This document shows positions 53,161 to 64,000 of a DNA stretch of 64,000 nucleotides, piece by piece. Position 1 is the stretch's first letter; every line of letters starts with the position of its first letter. A model generated the notes under the pieces. That model worked only from the letters and a program-made list of their open reading frames with translations. It did not search any database and was not told where the DNA came from. The stretch covers positions 21,550,001 through 21,614,000 of the forward strand of contig OX392545.1 of the NCBI GenBank assembly GCA_947623455.1, written 5' to 3'. This DNA is from Mimachlamys varia. Lineage: Eukaryota > Mollusca > Bivalvia > Pectinida > Pectinidae. Position numbers and translations under genes: made by a program.

Positions 53161-53724
53161 GAAGTTATGTACCAATCATTCTTTGTGACAAGTGTGGTAA
53201 CTTTGTATGTGTGATGAGTAATGCTTTTAAAGTGTCCAGTGGGTGAAGGGGGCGTGACGGTACCGTGATCCTAGAGTTATACCGCTAAAGTGAAGATTAG
53301 TCCTACTAACATTCAGATCATGTGATTCATTGATTGTGTATGTGTCTTTAGCAAAGTAGAGCGGTAGTTATTGATTGACTTTTCTGTGTAGTTTGTTTAG
53401 AAACAGCATTGAGGATCTGTGAATGCATTTATTATTTGAAAAAAATGGGGTCTTTTTTTGCAAATTCAAGGGTACTGTATAGAATATTGCTGAATGAATT
53501 TTCTTGGAATGCGAAATCATATCGCTGCAGAAACTAAACCAATGCTATTGTCAATTTGTGGAAAATTTATATAATTTCGCTTGCATGTAATGCATCAATG
53601 CTGATCAGATTGTCAACTCTATTAAGTAATGACCTTGGTACTCTGTAAAATGCCTCTGTATACAAATTCTTTCATAATGTAACACTGTTGTTTCTAGTAT
53701 TTATACAGCATGGCAAGTGTATTA

Positions 53725-53808
53725 TCTCATTCACCCCTGAAGACATTTGCACTCTTCCATATCAAAGGCTGGAATAGTTCATAATGACATTTCAGTGGTG
53801 AATGAGTT
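53725..53808. mobile_element. Mini-MITE (CATTCACCCCTGAA family)
   Basis: CTCATTCACCCCTGAAGACA at the left and TTCAGTGGTGAATGAG at the right, with the core CTTCCATATCAAAGGCTGGA. Confidence 0.75.
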
Positions 53809-54349
53809 AAACCGAACAGTTCACACAAACACAAACATGTAGCAAGCGTTGTTTTCTGACGAGACATTGCATTGGAATTGTTTTAATTTTTTTTCTTCCG
53901 TAAAATTATACGGAAGTATGTGTATGCTTGTATACATTATCCAAAGGGATCATTTTGAATTTGATGTAGTGTAAATTTTTTTCGTTCTGAATGAACATGA
54001 AAGATATTTGAGACAAAATGTCGGTGAGTAAAGGAAGTGAGATTGTAAGTTACTGATGACAAAAGAACAAAGTAGTCAGGGATGTATATTTTCATAGAAT
54101 ACAGGCACACACACAGAACTATTGCTAGTCTGACCTTTATTTAGTAAGTTAATTACACAAAGATCATTAACCCCCATATACAATTTAATATTACTAGCCC
54201 TTGGCATTGGGCTGTTGTACCATTAATCAATTTCAAATTTTCTGCTTGTGTCACAGATCTAGTTTCCGTGATTTTCCGAATTATAAATAAGTGCTCACAA
54301 ATATCTTGTGTAAGAAAAATGACCATTGTACATAAGTGACGGAAACACA

Positions 54350-54598
54350 CAGCTGGATTCAGTCAACCAAAACATAGCTGTATTCGGTCAACTGAAACAT
54401 ATTGCTGTATTCGGTCAACTGAAACATTGCTGTATTCAGTCGACTGAAACATATAGCTATATTTGGTCGACTGAAACATATTGCTGTATTCGGTCAACTG
54501 AAACAAATTGCTGTATTCGGTCAACTGAAACAAATTGCTGTATTCGGTCAACTGAAACACAGCTGTATTTGGTCGACTGAAACATGCAGCTGTATTTG
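54350..54598 (+). repeat. 24-27 bp tandem repeat
   Basis: Nine or so units like TGTATTCGGTCAACTGAAAC A, with variable linkers (TATTGC, AATTGC, ATAGC). The units alternate between GTCAAC and GTCGAC. Confidence 0.85.
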
Positions 54599-56059
54599 GA
54601 CAAATGTGGTCACTTGAAGTGGAACAATGCTCTATTTATACAGTATATGCTCATGCTCTTTGACCCCCCCCCCCCCTAGTTTGAAAGTCTCGTGTATATT
54701 TTCCATCTATTAAAGTGACAATAGGAATTACGGAAACCTGTAATCTTGACTACGAGTGTAATGGAATGAGAACATGTCGAAGACACAGCAGTGTGATGTA
54801 GTTTCACTGGTCGTAGAAATAAATGTCTGTGAACAGTCCTATTTTTTACTTATAAGCCAATCATTCACTTGTAAAGAATGGCTTTTCGTGCATTACGAAA
54901 TTGTGATTTTTTAAACGTATGGTTATATAAGATATACTGAGTGAATTAATCACTTTTTATGATTTTTTTTTCATTACATGGAAAGGTTAATTGGCTTTAC
55001 ATCAAACAAAACCAATTTAACATGGAAATGAACCACCATGTTTTATCCAACCCTTGCACCCCTACACAAGGGATTGAGCCGGTCTGGATCTGAGGACAGG
55101 ACTGTCCAATGTCTAAAAGTGCTGGGGTGAAGGGGTAAACATGGCCATGATGCATATATGTCGTCATAATTCTACAGTTGTAAATAAAAGAAGAAAAACA
55201 TTAAAACAGACTTGAAGTGGTTTATTGTTAGTTACAGTGTTCAGTGTTACAGAGTAGAACTGTAATCCAATGGCTAACTTTTACCCCCTTCCCCCACCTT
55301 TGCAATAAAAAGATTTATAATGTTATGTTGATGAACACATTTTAATCTCCAGATTCATCTTCACTTCATCCCTGTGTAGTTTCACATGTTAAGGTTAATT
55401 TTCCAGCCAGTAGGTGGTACATTGTGTCTACAGAGTGACAACCTTATTCCTGCTGTTAAATCTGATTGTTTTCACGATAAAATATGAAATGAAATTCCTG
55501 TATACCCCCTTTACTTCGATGCGAGGGGTATATTAAACCACAATACGTTGTGGATAAGCCATACCCTGGAATATTCCATGATGAACAAACGCACTTATAA
55601 GCTGAACTAGAGACCGAGCTAAAGAAAATCCAGGTTCGGAGGATAAATAACACTTTACCAGAAATAATGTTTCATTCTTTCCTTTACGAGTCCAATAAAT
55701 TACATATTAATGTCTACAGCTGGATTGATATTGTTTTAGATAAAAAGATATTTTACTGTTAAACAAAAATATGAGACAACAGGTTTTAGCCTATATATAT
55801 GTCTTCTCCAAAAAACCTTCAGGAACAATATTCTACCAAGTAGAAGAGCAATGATAACCAAACACAAACATTAAAAGAATTTAAAGTTTAATATTTTCAA
55901 ATCACGTAACATAGATTCAATATACAAATGCACTGTCGTTAATACCTGGGTTCAATTCCTGGTTGAGGCACTCGCCCTGTCCTACTCATCATAACTGACA
56001 TGTTGTAAGCTTTTTGTGTAAGTTTCCATGACTTAAAAGTACTAACATATATAATTTAT

Positions 56060-56210
56060 AGGGTTTGCGCTGGACATTTTATAAATGGGGTCCTTTCTTA
56101 AATAAATGGGGTCCTTCTGTATAGTTCAAATGGGAATCCTGAAAATAAGTGGGGTCCTTTTCAGTTTCTATAGTTGAAAAAGATATAGGGACGGCTTCAA
56201 CGCAAACCCT
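56060..56210. mobile_element. Small MITE with AGGGTTTGCG ends
   Basis: AGGGTTTGCGCTG at the left and CAACGCAAACCCT at the right are inverted repeats, 151 bp end to end. Inside, TGGGGTCCTT is repeated three times. Confidence 0.6.
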
Positions 56211-56797
56211 GATTTATATACACGTAGTTATACATTGAACCTTGAAAGAAATGTAACTACCAACATATTCATTTATAAATGAAAACTAAAAAAAAAGAAT
56301 TTAGGAAAAAAAACCAGCAAAAATAATAACATTTACCAAAACCAGCAGAAAAGAATGGGAACTAAATCAAAACATGACATGTATGCAGATAAGAAAATGA
56401 GAAATATCTCGCACAGAATGTTGATTTAGAGTAACTGGTGGTCTCTGAAAGCCTCTATAGACTCACAGTAGTATGAAATGTACATGCAATTATATTTAGC
56501 CATCACAAGGATTAAACAATTTAGGGAAGAAATAATAACAATATGTGTCTAGCACCTTGGCTGAAAACTTTTCTGAGCAAGAACAAAAAATATATGTCCT
56601 TGCCTCAGAAAATCAGTAATATTAATAATAAATTTTTTAAACAAATACATGCACATTTATGTAACAATGGGTTTTAAATTGTGAAATGATTTGACGATAC
56701 CAGTATGATTAACAAGACCCACATAACCATGTGTATAGGTGTAAGCAAAAAGCTGTCCGACATACAATGTAGAAATAGTTAGACATGACATAAATAG

Positions 56798-56938
56798 AGG
56801 ATCTTACACGAGTGTCAATGTAATATGGAATTTATTAAACAAGTTAGATAATTTAATATGCCATGAGCCTTTAGGCAAGTGACATATTAAATTATTTAAC
56901 GAGTTTAATAAATTACATTGACATGAGTGTAAGATTCT
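56798..56938. mobile_element. 141-bp hairpin element
   Basis: Two ~63-base arms (left GATCTTACACGAGTGTCAAT, right ATTGACATGAGTGTAAGATT) pair with few mismatches around a short loop near GAGCCTTTAGGC. It would form a near-complete stem. Confidence 0.8.
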
Positions 56939-57244
56939 ATTTATCACATATTACTTATATTAATGAGAAAATACACAAAAACTCTCAAATAAATTCTCTA
57001 CAAGAAAAGCAAATTTCTTCTGTGATAGTGCGATTTTCACTACCAAGACAATTCATATGACGTCATTTGTTTGTGAAGTCACAATAGTGTTATTACACGT
57101 GTGTAAAACCATATTTATGACATGGCTGTATGACATGACTGAACAGGCCAGTTATGTGATGAAGCCTACTCCCAAGTTTGTAGCCCATTATCCCTGCTCA
57201 CAGAAAAATGTAAAGGAAATCACATATTCATATATCAGACTCCT

Positions 57245-57330
57245 AACTCATCCGACCCTGAAGACACATTTGATCTCTTCCAATTCCATGGTTGGAATAG
57301 GTTATTTTGAAATTTCAGGGGCGAATGAGA
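57245..57330. mobile_element. Mini-MITE (CATTCACCCCTGAA family)
   Basis: CTCATCCGACCCTGAAGACA at the left and TTTCAGGGGCGAATGAGA at the right, with the core CTTCCAATTCCATGGTTGGA. Confidence 0.7.
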
Positions 57331-57602
57331 GAATATGACAAATTCTGAACTATTTCGAAAATAATACTGAAAAATTTGAAGCATTTAAGAAAAAGACTTG
57401 TTCATTTGGAATTTTCCGAAAATTCTGTATACTGGTACATCAGAAATATTTGCAAAAACTACAACTAGCAAATTTAAATAATTGACCAATAAGACAGCTG
57501 CATTCACTTTTGAAATCTTAGGCATAAGACTGGTAGACTAGATTGGAAATAGCTATATTATATAGGTACTATTTAGGATTATTAACCCTGACTACATCTT
57601 AA

Positions 57603-57988
57603 AGGCCCAATATACGTAACTTTCGGCAAAACTTGAAGCGAAAAATCAAGCCTAAGAACTTATTATATTTATAGACTTAGTTAAGATTAATTGATATCAG
57701 CAATATTCAAGATGAATTCTCAAGCGGTTACCGGTAAAGCAGCAGTTGAAACTCGGTATTTGTAAACACGCGTCCATTTTGAACTGTCTTTTAACTTCGG
57801 CTTGTTATTGAAGTGGGCCCCACCTGAATTATTTTCAATTCTTTGGATTTTTCTGTCAAGAGTTTCTTGTTAGTTACCGCTCAGGTTTACTTCGTTTAAG
57901 GCTTATTTTTGCATGGTTATCAACTGGATTTTTTTTCATAATTTTTCAGAGTCACGAAAAATTTCCTGAAGTTACGTATATTTGGCCT
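57603..57988. mobile_element. 386-bp MITE flanked by TTAA
   Basis: AGGCCCAATATACGTAACTT at the left and AAGTTACGTATATTTGGCCT at the right are inverted repeats with one mismatch. TTAA sits at 57599-57602 and 57989-57992. TTAA target duplications are known for piggyBac and Kolobok transposons, so it may be mobilised by one of these. Confidence 0.85.
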
Positions 57989-58161
57989 TTAATCAGTAAA
58001 AAGATATGGCTCGTACATATACGATGTACAGATATTATATGTAATAACATTATAGCAGTTTTTAGGACTCTTATTTATATGTCACACCCCTACTGGAAAC
58101 ATGTTTCCAAATTTCATCTATGTATACTTATAATTAATATAATTATGGCACAGGGATCCTG

Positions 58162-58248
58162 AACTCATTCACCCCTGAAATTCTATAATGAATTATTCCA
58201 ACCTATTACAATTGAAGAGTTCAAATGTGTCTTCAGGGGTGAATGGGT
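58162..58248. mobile_element. Mini-MITE (CATTCACCCCTGAA family)
   Basis: AACTCATTCACCCCTGAAAT at the left and CTTCAGGGGTGAATGGGT at the right, 87 bp in all; one of the best-preserved copies. Confidence 0.75.
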
Positions 58249-58442
58249 CTTCATGCATCTTCCCGAACTCTAATTGTTACAAGCAGTTTGAAATACCTCT
58301 TGAAAAGTGTTTTAACAATTTGTATCAAGATTCACACTCCAAACTAAAGAATTATTTAGATATTAACATAGAGGCATTTGTTTTGCCTGCATTCATCAAT
58401 TAACATATAAAATAAATAAAAATCTTCCTGAAGGAAAACCTA

Positions 58443-58663
58443 TACTGTAAATCAACTTATTTTCGTGGCGTCTTAACTTCGCCTTTTCATATTAAATGAC
58501 TATTTTGCAGCGATTTATTTTCGCGATATATACTGTCGTAAATCCTATGTATAGTACTGCCATTTGCCTGATGGAAACTTTATTGCGGCGATTCTTTTTC
58601 GCAAATTATAATCACTTGCAAAATACGCGAAAACTAATCGCACATGAAAATAAGTTTACAGTA
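58443..58663. mobile_element. 221-bp MITE with TACTGTAAATCAACTTATTTTC ends
   Basis: TACTGTAAATCAACTTATTT and AAATAAGT(TT)ACAGTA-type ends are inverted repeats of about 20 bp with small differences. The interior repeats TTTTCGCG-type phrases. It lies in the presumed LRRC58 3' UTR. Confidence 0.65.
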
Positions 58664-58883
58664 TTTAGATCACCCGAAAGTGTTTTCATCACAGCCACAT
58701 AGTTGCTGAACTTTGTCTTTAGCTCAGATAACAGTACTATTTATATTATATATATAATATAGGTTAACTGATGTCATGTCAGCAACATACACTAGTATCT
58801 TTAAAACAAATAAAACATGTACATTGTACATAAATACATATATATATGATCAGTTGAAGCACTTGGTCCTTTAGCTTTGTCCT

Positions 58884-59077
58884 TCAACCAAGGAGAACTC
58901 GTCGCAGCTTGGCACGAGCCGTATCTTCGTCATCAGTGTCAGATTCACTGTTGTTAGGGTACATGGCGGGGCCATCACAACAATTTGGGGAACACAGGTA
59001 CTGGAGCAGGGGCAGGCGATATTTTCCGCAGAAGTCTACGAACTTAACATGCTCCACACGGGATGAAAAGTACACAC
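58884..59077 (-). CDS. LRRC58: LRRC58 terminal coding exon
   Basis: 194 bp from an acceptor ending GTTGTTGACAG to TGA at 58886-58884. It encodes GVYFSSRVEHVKFVDFCGKY, RLPLLQYLCSPNC, an acidic linker and LRRVLLG. Confidence 0.93.
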
Positions 59078-61278
59078 CTGTCAACAACAGAAACAGACTG
59101 AGGTGTAAAATGATATATTTTTGACCGTCAAACCTTTATGTATTTTAAACTGATAAACTTCCCAGATTTCAGTATTCTAAGTGTTTTTGAATTTGTCCCC
59201 AAATGAGTTTTGACCTTTGGGCTATTGTAGAGTCCAGTGAGGGGAAAATACTGTCCTACTGGTAAGCTAGATTTTCCAATACTGCAGTATAGCCTGGGGA
59301 CACACTCACTATAGTTAAGTAACTGGATCAGTGGGTGACCGCCTGGATTTTAAATTTGGTGTCAGTGTAGTGACTTTGTAATCATATTAGGCCAGTTCCC
59401 AGTGGTTTCGGAAGGTACATTGCACCCGCACATTACACTACAACATACAGACATGTCTACTTAAGAATATGGATACAGTTGGCTTTCCTTAAGTTGATGC
59501 AAGCTTTTAACACTTCCTTAAACTGATAAACTTTCCAGACTTCAGTGTTCTTGAATTTGTCCCTAAATGAGTTTTGACCTTTGGGCTATTGTGATGTCCA
59601 GTGATCTAGCTTACCTTGTAATCTAGCCAGTAAGCGGTTAAAGCCAGTATTTTCCACTACTGCGGTATAACCTGAGGACTCACACACGTTAGTTAAATAA
59701 CTGGTTGAGTGGGTGACCTTCTGGATTTTAAACTTGGTGGCAGTGTAGTGACTTTTTAGTCATGTTAGGCCAGTTTCAGGTGGTTTGGGAAGGTGCATTG
59801 ATACACAGAGAAGGACCTACGGCTTAGTCACAGGACAAGACTTCATGAAGAAAGCAATAATTTTATGTCCAACTATGGTATATGAGGGGAAATTACTGCC
59901 TTTTTTGCAAGCTAGCTCTTCCAAGTCAGGCAAAATAACCCAGGACCTGCTAATGATAGTTAAGCAATGGTCAGTGTGGTTAGTAGTTTGGTGACTGCAC
60001 CTGCAGGTAACACTCTATCATATAGACAAGTCTACTTAAGAATATGAATAATTTTGGCTTTCCTGAAATTGATGCAAGCTTTTAACACTTCCTTTATTCT
60101 TCAGACATCACAGTAGTCAAGATTCAGCTACAGTACTCAAACCTTGACTTCCGCAATATCAGTGTTCCAATCCTTAATTTCAAATAGGAGGTTGTTAAGA
60201 GTGAAAAGATGTGGGTTTCTGGGATTAACTGTATCGTCGTAAACCCACGTGATACTGCTTTAACCTTTGTGTCCCATGGGCTAGAACAAACAGTTTGTTA
60301 TAGGCCTATCTAAAAAGTGTTGTTATCTCCCTTGTTTACTATACCATGGCTACACTGGGAAGTGTTTTTGAAACAAATTTGTGCCATGTAATCATGATAT
60401 TGTAATGGGAATTACGTCATCCGATTGTCACATGGTAATTATAACAAATCATAACAAAAACACTTCCTGGGCCCGTATTCATGAAACCGTTCTCATGCTC
60501 AAGCATGGATTCTGTGCTCAAACTCTCCTTAATCATGTCAAAGAGTCAAAAAGTCAGTGTAAATGTTGAAAACAGTTTTTGGCTTCGTGTCTCTTCAACC
60601 TTTTTCCAAAACTTTGACAAAGTTTTTTTTTTAATAATTTATAGCCAGAACAAGAAATAAGGCTTGAACACGAAATACATGCTTGAGCATGAGAACGGTT
60701 TCATGAATACGGGCTCAGGAAGTCCATCTTGTATCCAACATTGTGGTCTATCATGGGGGATAACAACACTTTCAGGAAAGGCCTATAGCCAACAGGACAC
60801 AAACGTAAGGGCAGTGTCATGCGGGTTTCTGACGATGTGATTACTGATTACACTACGGTTTCTATATATCTTACCTTTACACTTGGGGTTGACACATCTG
60901 TGCGCTGAGTGGAGGTACGAGATGAGATCACTAGGGAGGTCACCTTCCATATATTGCAGTTTTTCAATTTTAATTACCCTCCCAGACAGTTCTAGTAAGG
61001 AAGGTGGTGAATCTACCATGTCCTGCACAAACTTCACCACCAGTGGGTTATTACGCAGACTTAGTTCCACCAAGTTCAAAGATACAATCTCCTGAGGAAG
61101 CGTGGAGAGGTTGTTGCTATGGAGACTCAAAGATTGGAGACGACGTAGATTGGTCAGGGTTGGTGGAAGGCTTTGAAGCTGGTTATCACAGAGAATTAAG
61201 GAGGTAAGGCTACAGAGGTCCCCCACCTCTGCTGGTATATCTGTTAGACAGTTTCCTCCCAGGTACAGCACCTCCAAT
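58884..61278 (-). CDS. LRRC58: Leucine-rich repeat-containing protein 58, C-terminal exons
   Basis: Two minus-strand exons, 61278-60875 and 59077-58884, join in phase (G+GT makes glycine) and give 198 residues up to TGA. The first holds several LRRs of the LxxLxLxxNxLxxLP type: LEVLYLGGNCLTDIP, LTSLILCDNQLQSLP, LQSLSLHSNNLSTLP. Next come LVELSLRNNPLVVKFVQD and a cysteine motif, HRCVNPKCKG. The second holds VKFVDFCGKYRLPLLQYLCS, an acidic stretch (ESDTDDEDTA) and the ending RVLLG. All these blocks match vertebrate LRRC58, a protein of about 370 residues. I recall reports of vertebrate LRRC58 as a CUL2 or CUL5 substrate receptor in cysteine metabolism, but I am unsure of them and the sequence does not show it. 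The N-terminal half is not in the window. It is convergent with GSK3. Confidence 0.92.
59140..60095. repeat. Tandem duplication inside the LRRC58 intron
   Basis: Two units begin AAACTGATAAACTT(C/T)CCAG (59149 and 59519) and share GAGTTTTGACCTTTGGGCTATTG, TGACC..CTGGATTTTAAA and CAAGCTTTTAACACTTCCTT. The second is longer because a third, more diverged segment (about 59790-60090) follows. Confidence 0.75.
60364..60790 (+). repeat. Dispersed repeat interrupted by a hairpin element
   Basis: Relative of 9690-9870; the outer parts align, while bases 60471-60714 are an insertion absent from that copy. Confidence 0.65.
60471..60714. mobile_element. 244-bp element with ~37-bp perfect terminal inverted repeats
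   Basis: GCCCGTATTCATGAAACCGT TCTCATGCTCAAGCATG at the left is exactly complementary to the right end (CATGCTTGAGCATGAGAACG and onward to GGGC). The perfect match suggests a young insertion. Confidence 0.85.
60875..61278 (-). CDS. LRRC58: LRRC58 LRR exon
   Basis: 404 bp between an acceptor ending CTGTTACAG and the donor AAAG|GTAAGA. The first base completes a codon from an exon beyond the window. It carries the LRRs, the LRR cap and NPKCK. Confidence 0.92.
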
Positions 61279-62782
61279 CTGTAACAGGCAAAGCAGACAT
61301 TACAATCAAGTTACATCCTTAATTAGAGTTATATGAAAGATGATATAACACACACACACACATGCTGCACCTTTAAAATTTAGTAATAGATACAGGTGGC
61401 AGTGTATAGAAGGATTTTGTGGACATTTTTGCATTGTTTGTCGGCTAGGGGAGATGTGTCTGTTGCCAGAGTGTTGTTGTGATGGGTTTCCTGGTAGCCA
61501 TTTTGATCTCAGTAAGTATTGATGATGTCATACATACCCATTGATGACGTTACAGTTTTAATGACATCGCAGTAAAATATATGGCAAAAACATAACATTA
61601 TCACTAAACTGTCTTGTTTTTCACATGTATATAGGATCCCAATTTCGCCCATAATGGAATTTTATTAATGAAAACTACAAACTTATTGAAGTTTTAATTT
61701 TTCAGATTATCTCCCTTTATTGATAGTCTGAGAACAGAACTGGTAAAAAATTTAACTTCCAGGGAAATTTATTTTACTCAATACCTATTCAAGGGAGAAA
61801 GGAAACGGATACATCATTTTGTTCATTGTGTTATTTTTCATACATCTAAAAGGTTTGAATTAAATTTTAAGGAATAGAAAGTGATGTATAAGGTGGCAAT
61901 ACTAGTGTATAGAAGGATTTTGTGGCCATGGGTGATATTTTTGTACAATTAATAACCCCCATAATAGCATGCCTATCAAAATCTAAAAAAAAACATAAGG
62001 AGTAAAATTGGCTTAAGCATGAAAGAGTGGACTTTGTGGACTTCACATTTGTAAAAAGAGAAGAAAACAAATTTGGTTAGGGATTAAAATTTTGACCCTT
62101 CCGAAACGGATCTCTACACATGAAAAGCTAGCTTTACAGGAAGTGAAATTTCGACAACAGCACATGAGGAAATAGCGAAAAATCTAAACAAACGACCTAT
62201 GCTGGGACACAGATAATTTTGCAACCAAGTATGTAATCTTTAGTTTTAGATAGAACATAAGAAAAAAATTCCTATTGGCGGGGGTAAAATTTTGGGTCAG
62301 AAATAAAAAATTTTTTTTGTATTTTTCAGTAGTTTTTGATGTGGTAACCATGGTTTGCACACAAGTGACATACATACAAAATATAAATTTATACACTTCT
62401 CATTTCTTTCTATGGGTTGGAAATACAGTGCTGTTTACAAAAATGGGCCTTGATTTCAAGAAATCTGTTAATGTTACTATACTCTGCTACCACAGTATGC
62501 TGAAAAAATGTATTAACTACATCATACAGCTATTTCGTCCTCCTAGGACTTTTCAGTGATGTTAGGGGACAAAAAGTGTGAATCCAAATTTATAAGCTAA
62601 TTAATGTAGAAGCAGAAAGGTCAGGTGCGTAAAATCCCTTTAATTTATAAATTTAAAGTTAAATTTAACTAACTGTATAATAGGGAAAACATACAACAAA
62701 ACTGTTGCATTTATCTCCGTCATTGCTCTAGAAGCTGGTTTTCTTTGCCTGCTTTAAATTTAGTGGTGGTATACAGTATAAG

Positions 62783-62992
62783 AGGACTCACTAAATTATT
62801 TACTATATGTTATTACCAAGCTTTCCAGCTAGTAACTTTAATATTTGAAGTTCAATACTAGTGACAAATGCTTGGATTCACTGTATCTAGCCAGAACAAA
62901 TGTTCGGTAGGGAGTTACATACGTATGAAACACTCCTGGCCATAATACAAGTGCCTGTGTTCGTGAAAGGCTGATTTAGTTGTGGGAGTCCT
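62783..62992. mobile_element. Shortened AGGACTCAC element
   Basis: Starts AGGACTCACTAAATTATTTA and ends GATTTAGTTGTGGGAGTCCT. The outer ~90 bp at each end match 24544-25004; the middle is missing. Confidence 0.7.
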
Positions 62993-63671
62993 AGACACCC
63001 TATCATGACCATATGCTGTGTTTATAATATAATTACCATGTTTTATTGTAATAATATCTTATTTTGTGAATCTGAGATTTAAATCTACCTATAACTAATG
63101 CCAGATGAAGGTTAAATGTAATTCAAAGCTGTAGGAGGCTGTCACATCGCTCATACAACCACCTGTCACACACCTAATCTACATCTCTCTGATGCAATGG
63201 TGCAACAGTCTGTCACAATATTTAAATCTGACTGTGAAATACAATGAAAATATTCAAACTTTGATAAATCATAAACATCAATAACTGCCAGATAAGCATA
63301 AATTTAGTTAAGGTCAAATACATAAGAATGCCATCATGATGAGAGCATTCAGGTTTTGATTAAATTATAACAAAGAAATCAAATCATTTTTCAATCTAAA
63401 GACCTTGTTAAAGGAATCTAGATTTATCCATCTTGTTTGTGTTTTTTTTCTTTATTTTAGAAAGTATATTTCTAATGAATTAACATGCAAATGTTCTTGA
63501 AAAGAATATTATTTAGTCATCTTAAAACTAAATAGTAAATAGTTGATACCAGACTTGGACATCTTGAGAGAGATCAGCGACGATGTCAGGGCCAGAAACT
63601 CGGGTTAGGTTTGACCCAAAGTGATCTCCATATATAGTGTTGTTCCAGTTAATAAAAGACAGGTTATGCAT

Positions 63672-63745
63672 CCACCAGGGATTAAACACACAATCTCATG
63701 GTTCATAGTTGGACGCTCTACCACGGAGCACGAGGGGAAATAAGT
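63672..63745 (-). other. tRNA-like (SINE-type) fragment
   Basis: On the minus strand it reads GCTCCGTGGTAGAGCGTCCA, then an anticodon-arm-like stretch and GTGTGTTTAATCCCTGGTGG as a B box. No closed acceptor stem. Confidence 0.45.
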
Positions 63746-64000
63746 CCCTTTAGCTTGAACTCGCCTCAAATTTCAAAGATGTAGAATGAAAATCTATGAA
63801 AACTCTACATCCTTTTTAAATGAACATGACGTATATTATACATATTTGTTCTCGGACACCAAATTCCATCGTGATCCTGGACTAAATATTCATTGGATCT
63901 TTTGCCACACTAAACTAAATCATTATAAAGATAAACTACAATAAAACCCCATTTACTCTAACCCGGTTCACTTGAATTACCCTCATTCATCGAACAATAT

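Larger units (their letters stand above)
50037..58883. other. GSK3 3' UTR and convergent intergenic region
   Basis: No coding sequence was recognised. It contains a 44-bp tandem array (50440-50775), candidate AATAAA poly(A) signals at 51551 and 55183, a 24-27 bp repeat array (54350-54598), four mini-MITEs and several other inverted-repeat elements. The last few hundred bases should include the LRRC58 3' UTR. Confidence 0.55.
59078..60874 (-). other. LRRC58: Last intron of LRRC58
   Basis: 1.8 kb, made almost wholly of a tandem duplication (59140-60095) and a dispersed repeat with a nested hairpin element (60364-60790). Confidence 0.8.
61279..64000. other. LRRC58 intron or upstream sequence
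   Basis: No further LRR exon was found on the minus strand, so the N-terminal exons lie beyond the right edge. The stretch contains a partial inverted-repeat element (62783-62992), a (CA)n tract near 61354 and a tRNA-like fragment (63672-63745). Confidence 0.5.

Noticed and set aside
54350..54598. Regular repeats and spacers that look like a CRISPR array
   Set aside because: The spacers are 3-6 bases and alike, the host is an animal, and there are no cas genes.

Overview
This window looks like nuclear genomic DNA from an animal, most likely a bivalve mollusc and possibly a scallop or relative. The base composition is AT-rich, genes are split by GT-AG introns (one is 26 kb), and the sequence is dense in short inverted-repeat elements, tRNA-derived SINE-like pieces and tandem repeats of kinds I associate with bivalves. 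I have no species marker, so the taxon is an inference.

Three host genes can be read. (1) An incomplete gene on the minus strand at 167-5829 has four exons in the window and continues past base 1. It encodes an acidic N-terminus followed by a Myb/SANT-like segment that best resembles SNAPC2, a subunit of the snRNA-activating complex. (2) A complete glycogen synthase kinase 3 gene (GSK3, beta type) lies on the plus strand at 8598-50036. It has nine coding exons whose reading phases all join, giving 1251 bp including the stop, or 416 residues. Its start-codon exon lies 6.3 kb upstream of the first kinase exon, and intron 6 is 26.2 kb. (3) The last two exons of LRRC58 lie on the minus strand at 58884-61278; the 5' part of that gene is beyond the right edge. 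GSK3 and LRRC58 converge tail to tail. Their human counterparts GSK3B and LRRC58 also share one chromosome band, 3q13.33.

By region: 1-5.8 kb is the SNAPC2-like gene with repeat-filled introns. 5.8-8.6 kb is the divergent intergenic and promoter region. 8.7-15.0 kb is GSK3 intron 1. 15.0-19.0 kb carries the compact kinase exons 2-6. 19.0-45.2 kb is intron 6, a nest of mobile elements. 45.2-50.0 kb carries exons 7-9. 50.0-58.9 kb is the GSK3 3' UTR and the convergent intergenic space. 58.9-61.3 kb is LRRC58. 61.3-64 kb is upstream or intronic sequence of LRRC58.

Intron 6 holds the most unusual sequence. Two copies of one repeat face each other at its ends (about 19.68-20.35 and 44.49-45.01 kb). 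A relic of a two-gene DNA transposon, with a cysteine-containing small protein on the minus strand and a DDE-type transposase-like protein on the plus strand, lies at about 31.9-35.9 kb. The small-protein gene is split by a 1.3 kb hairpin-ended element carrying seven 145-bp tandem repeats, and its reading frame resumes on the far side. A related hairpin-ended element with 324-bp tandem repeats (29.75-31.10 kb) sits inside a larger foldback element with 23-24 bp terminal inverted repeats (28.15-31.31 kb).
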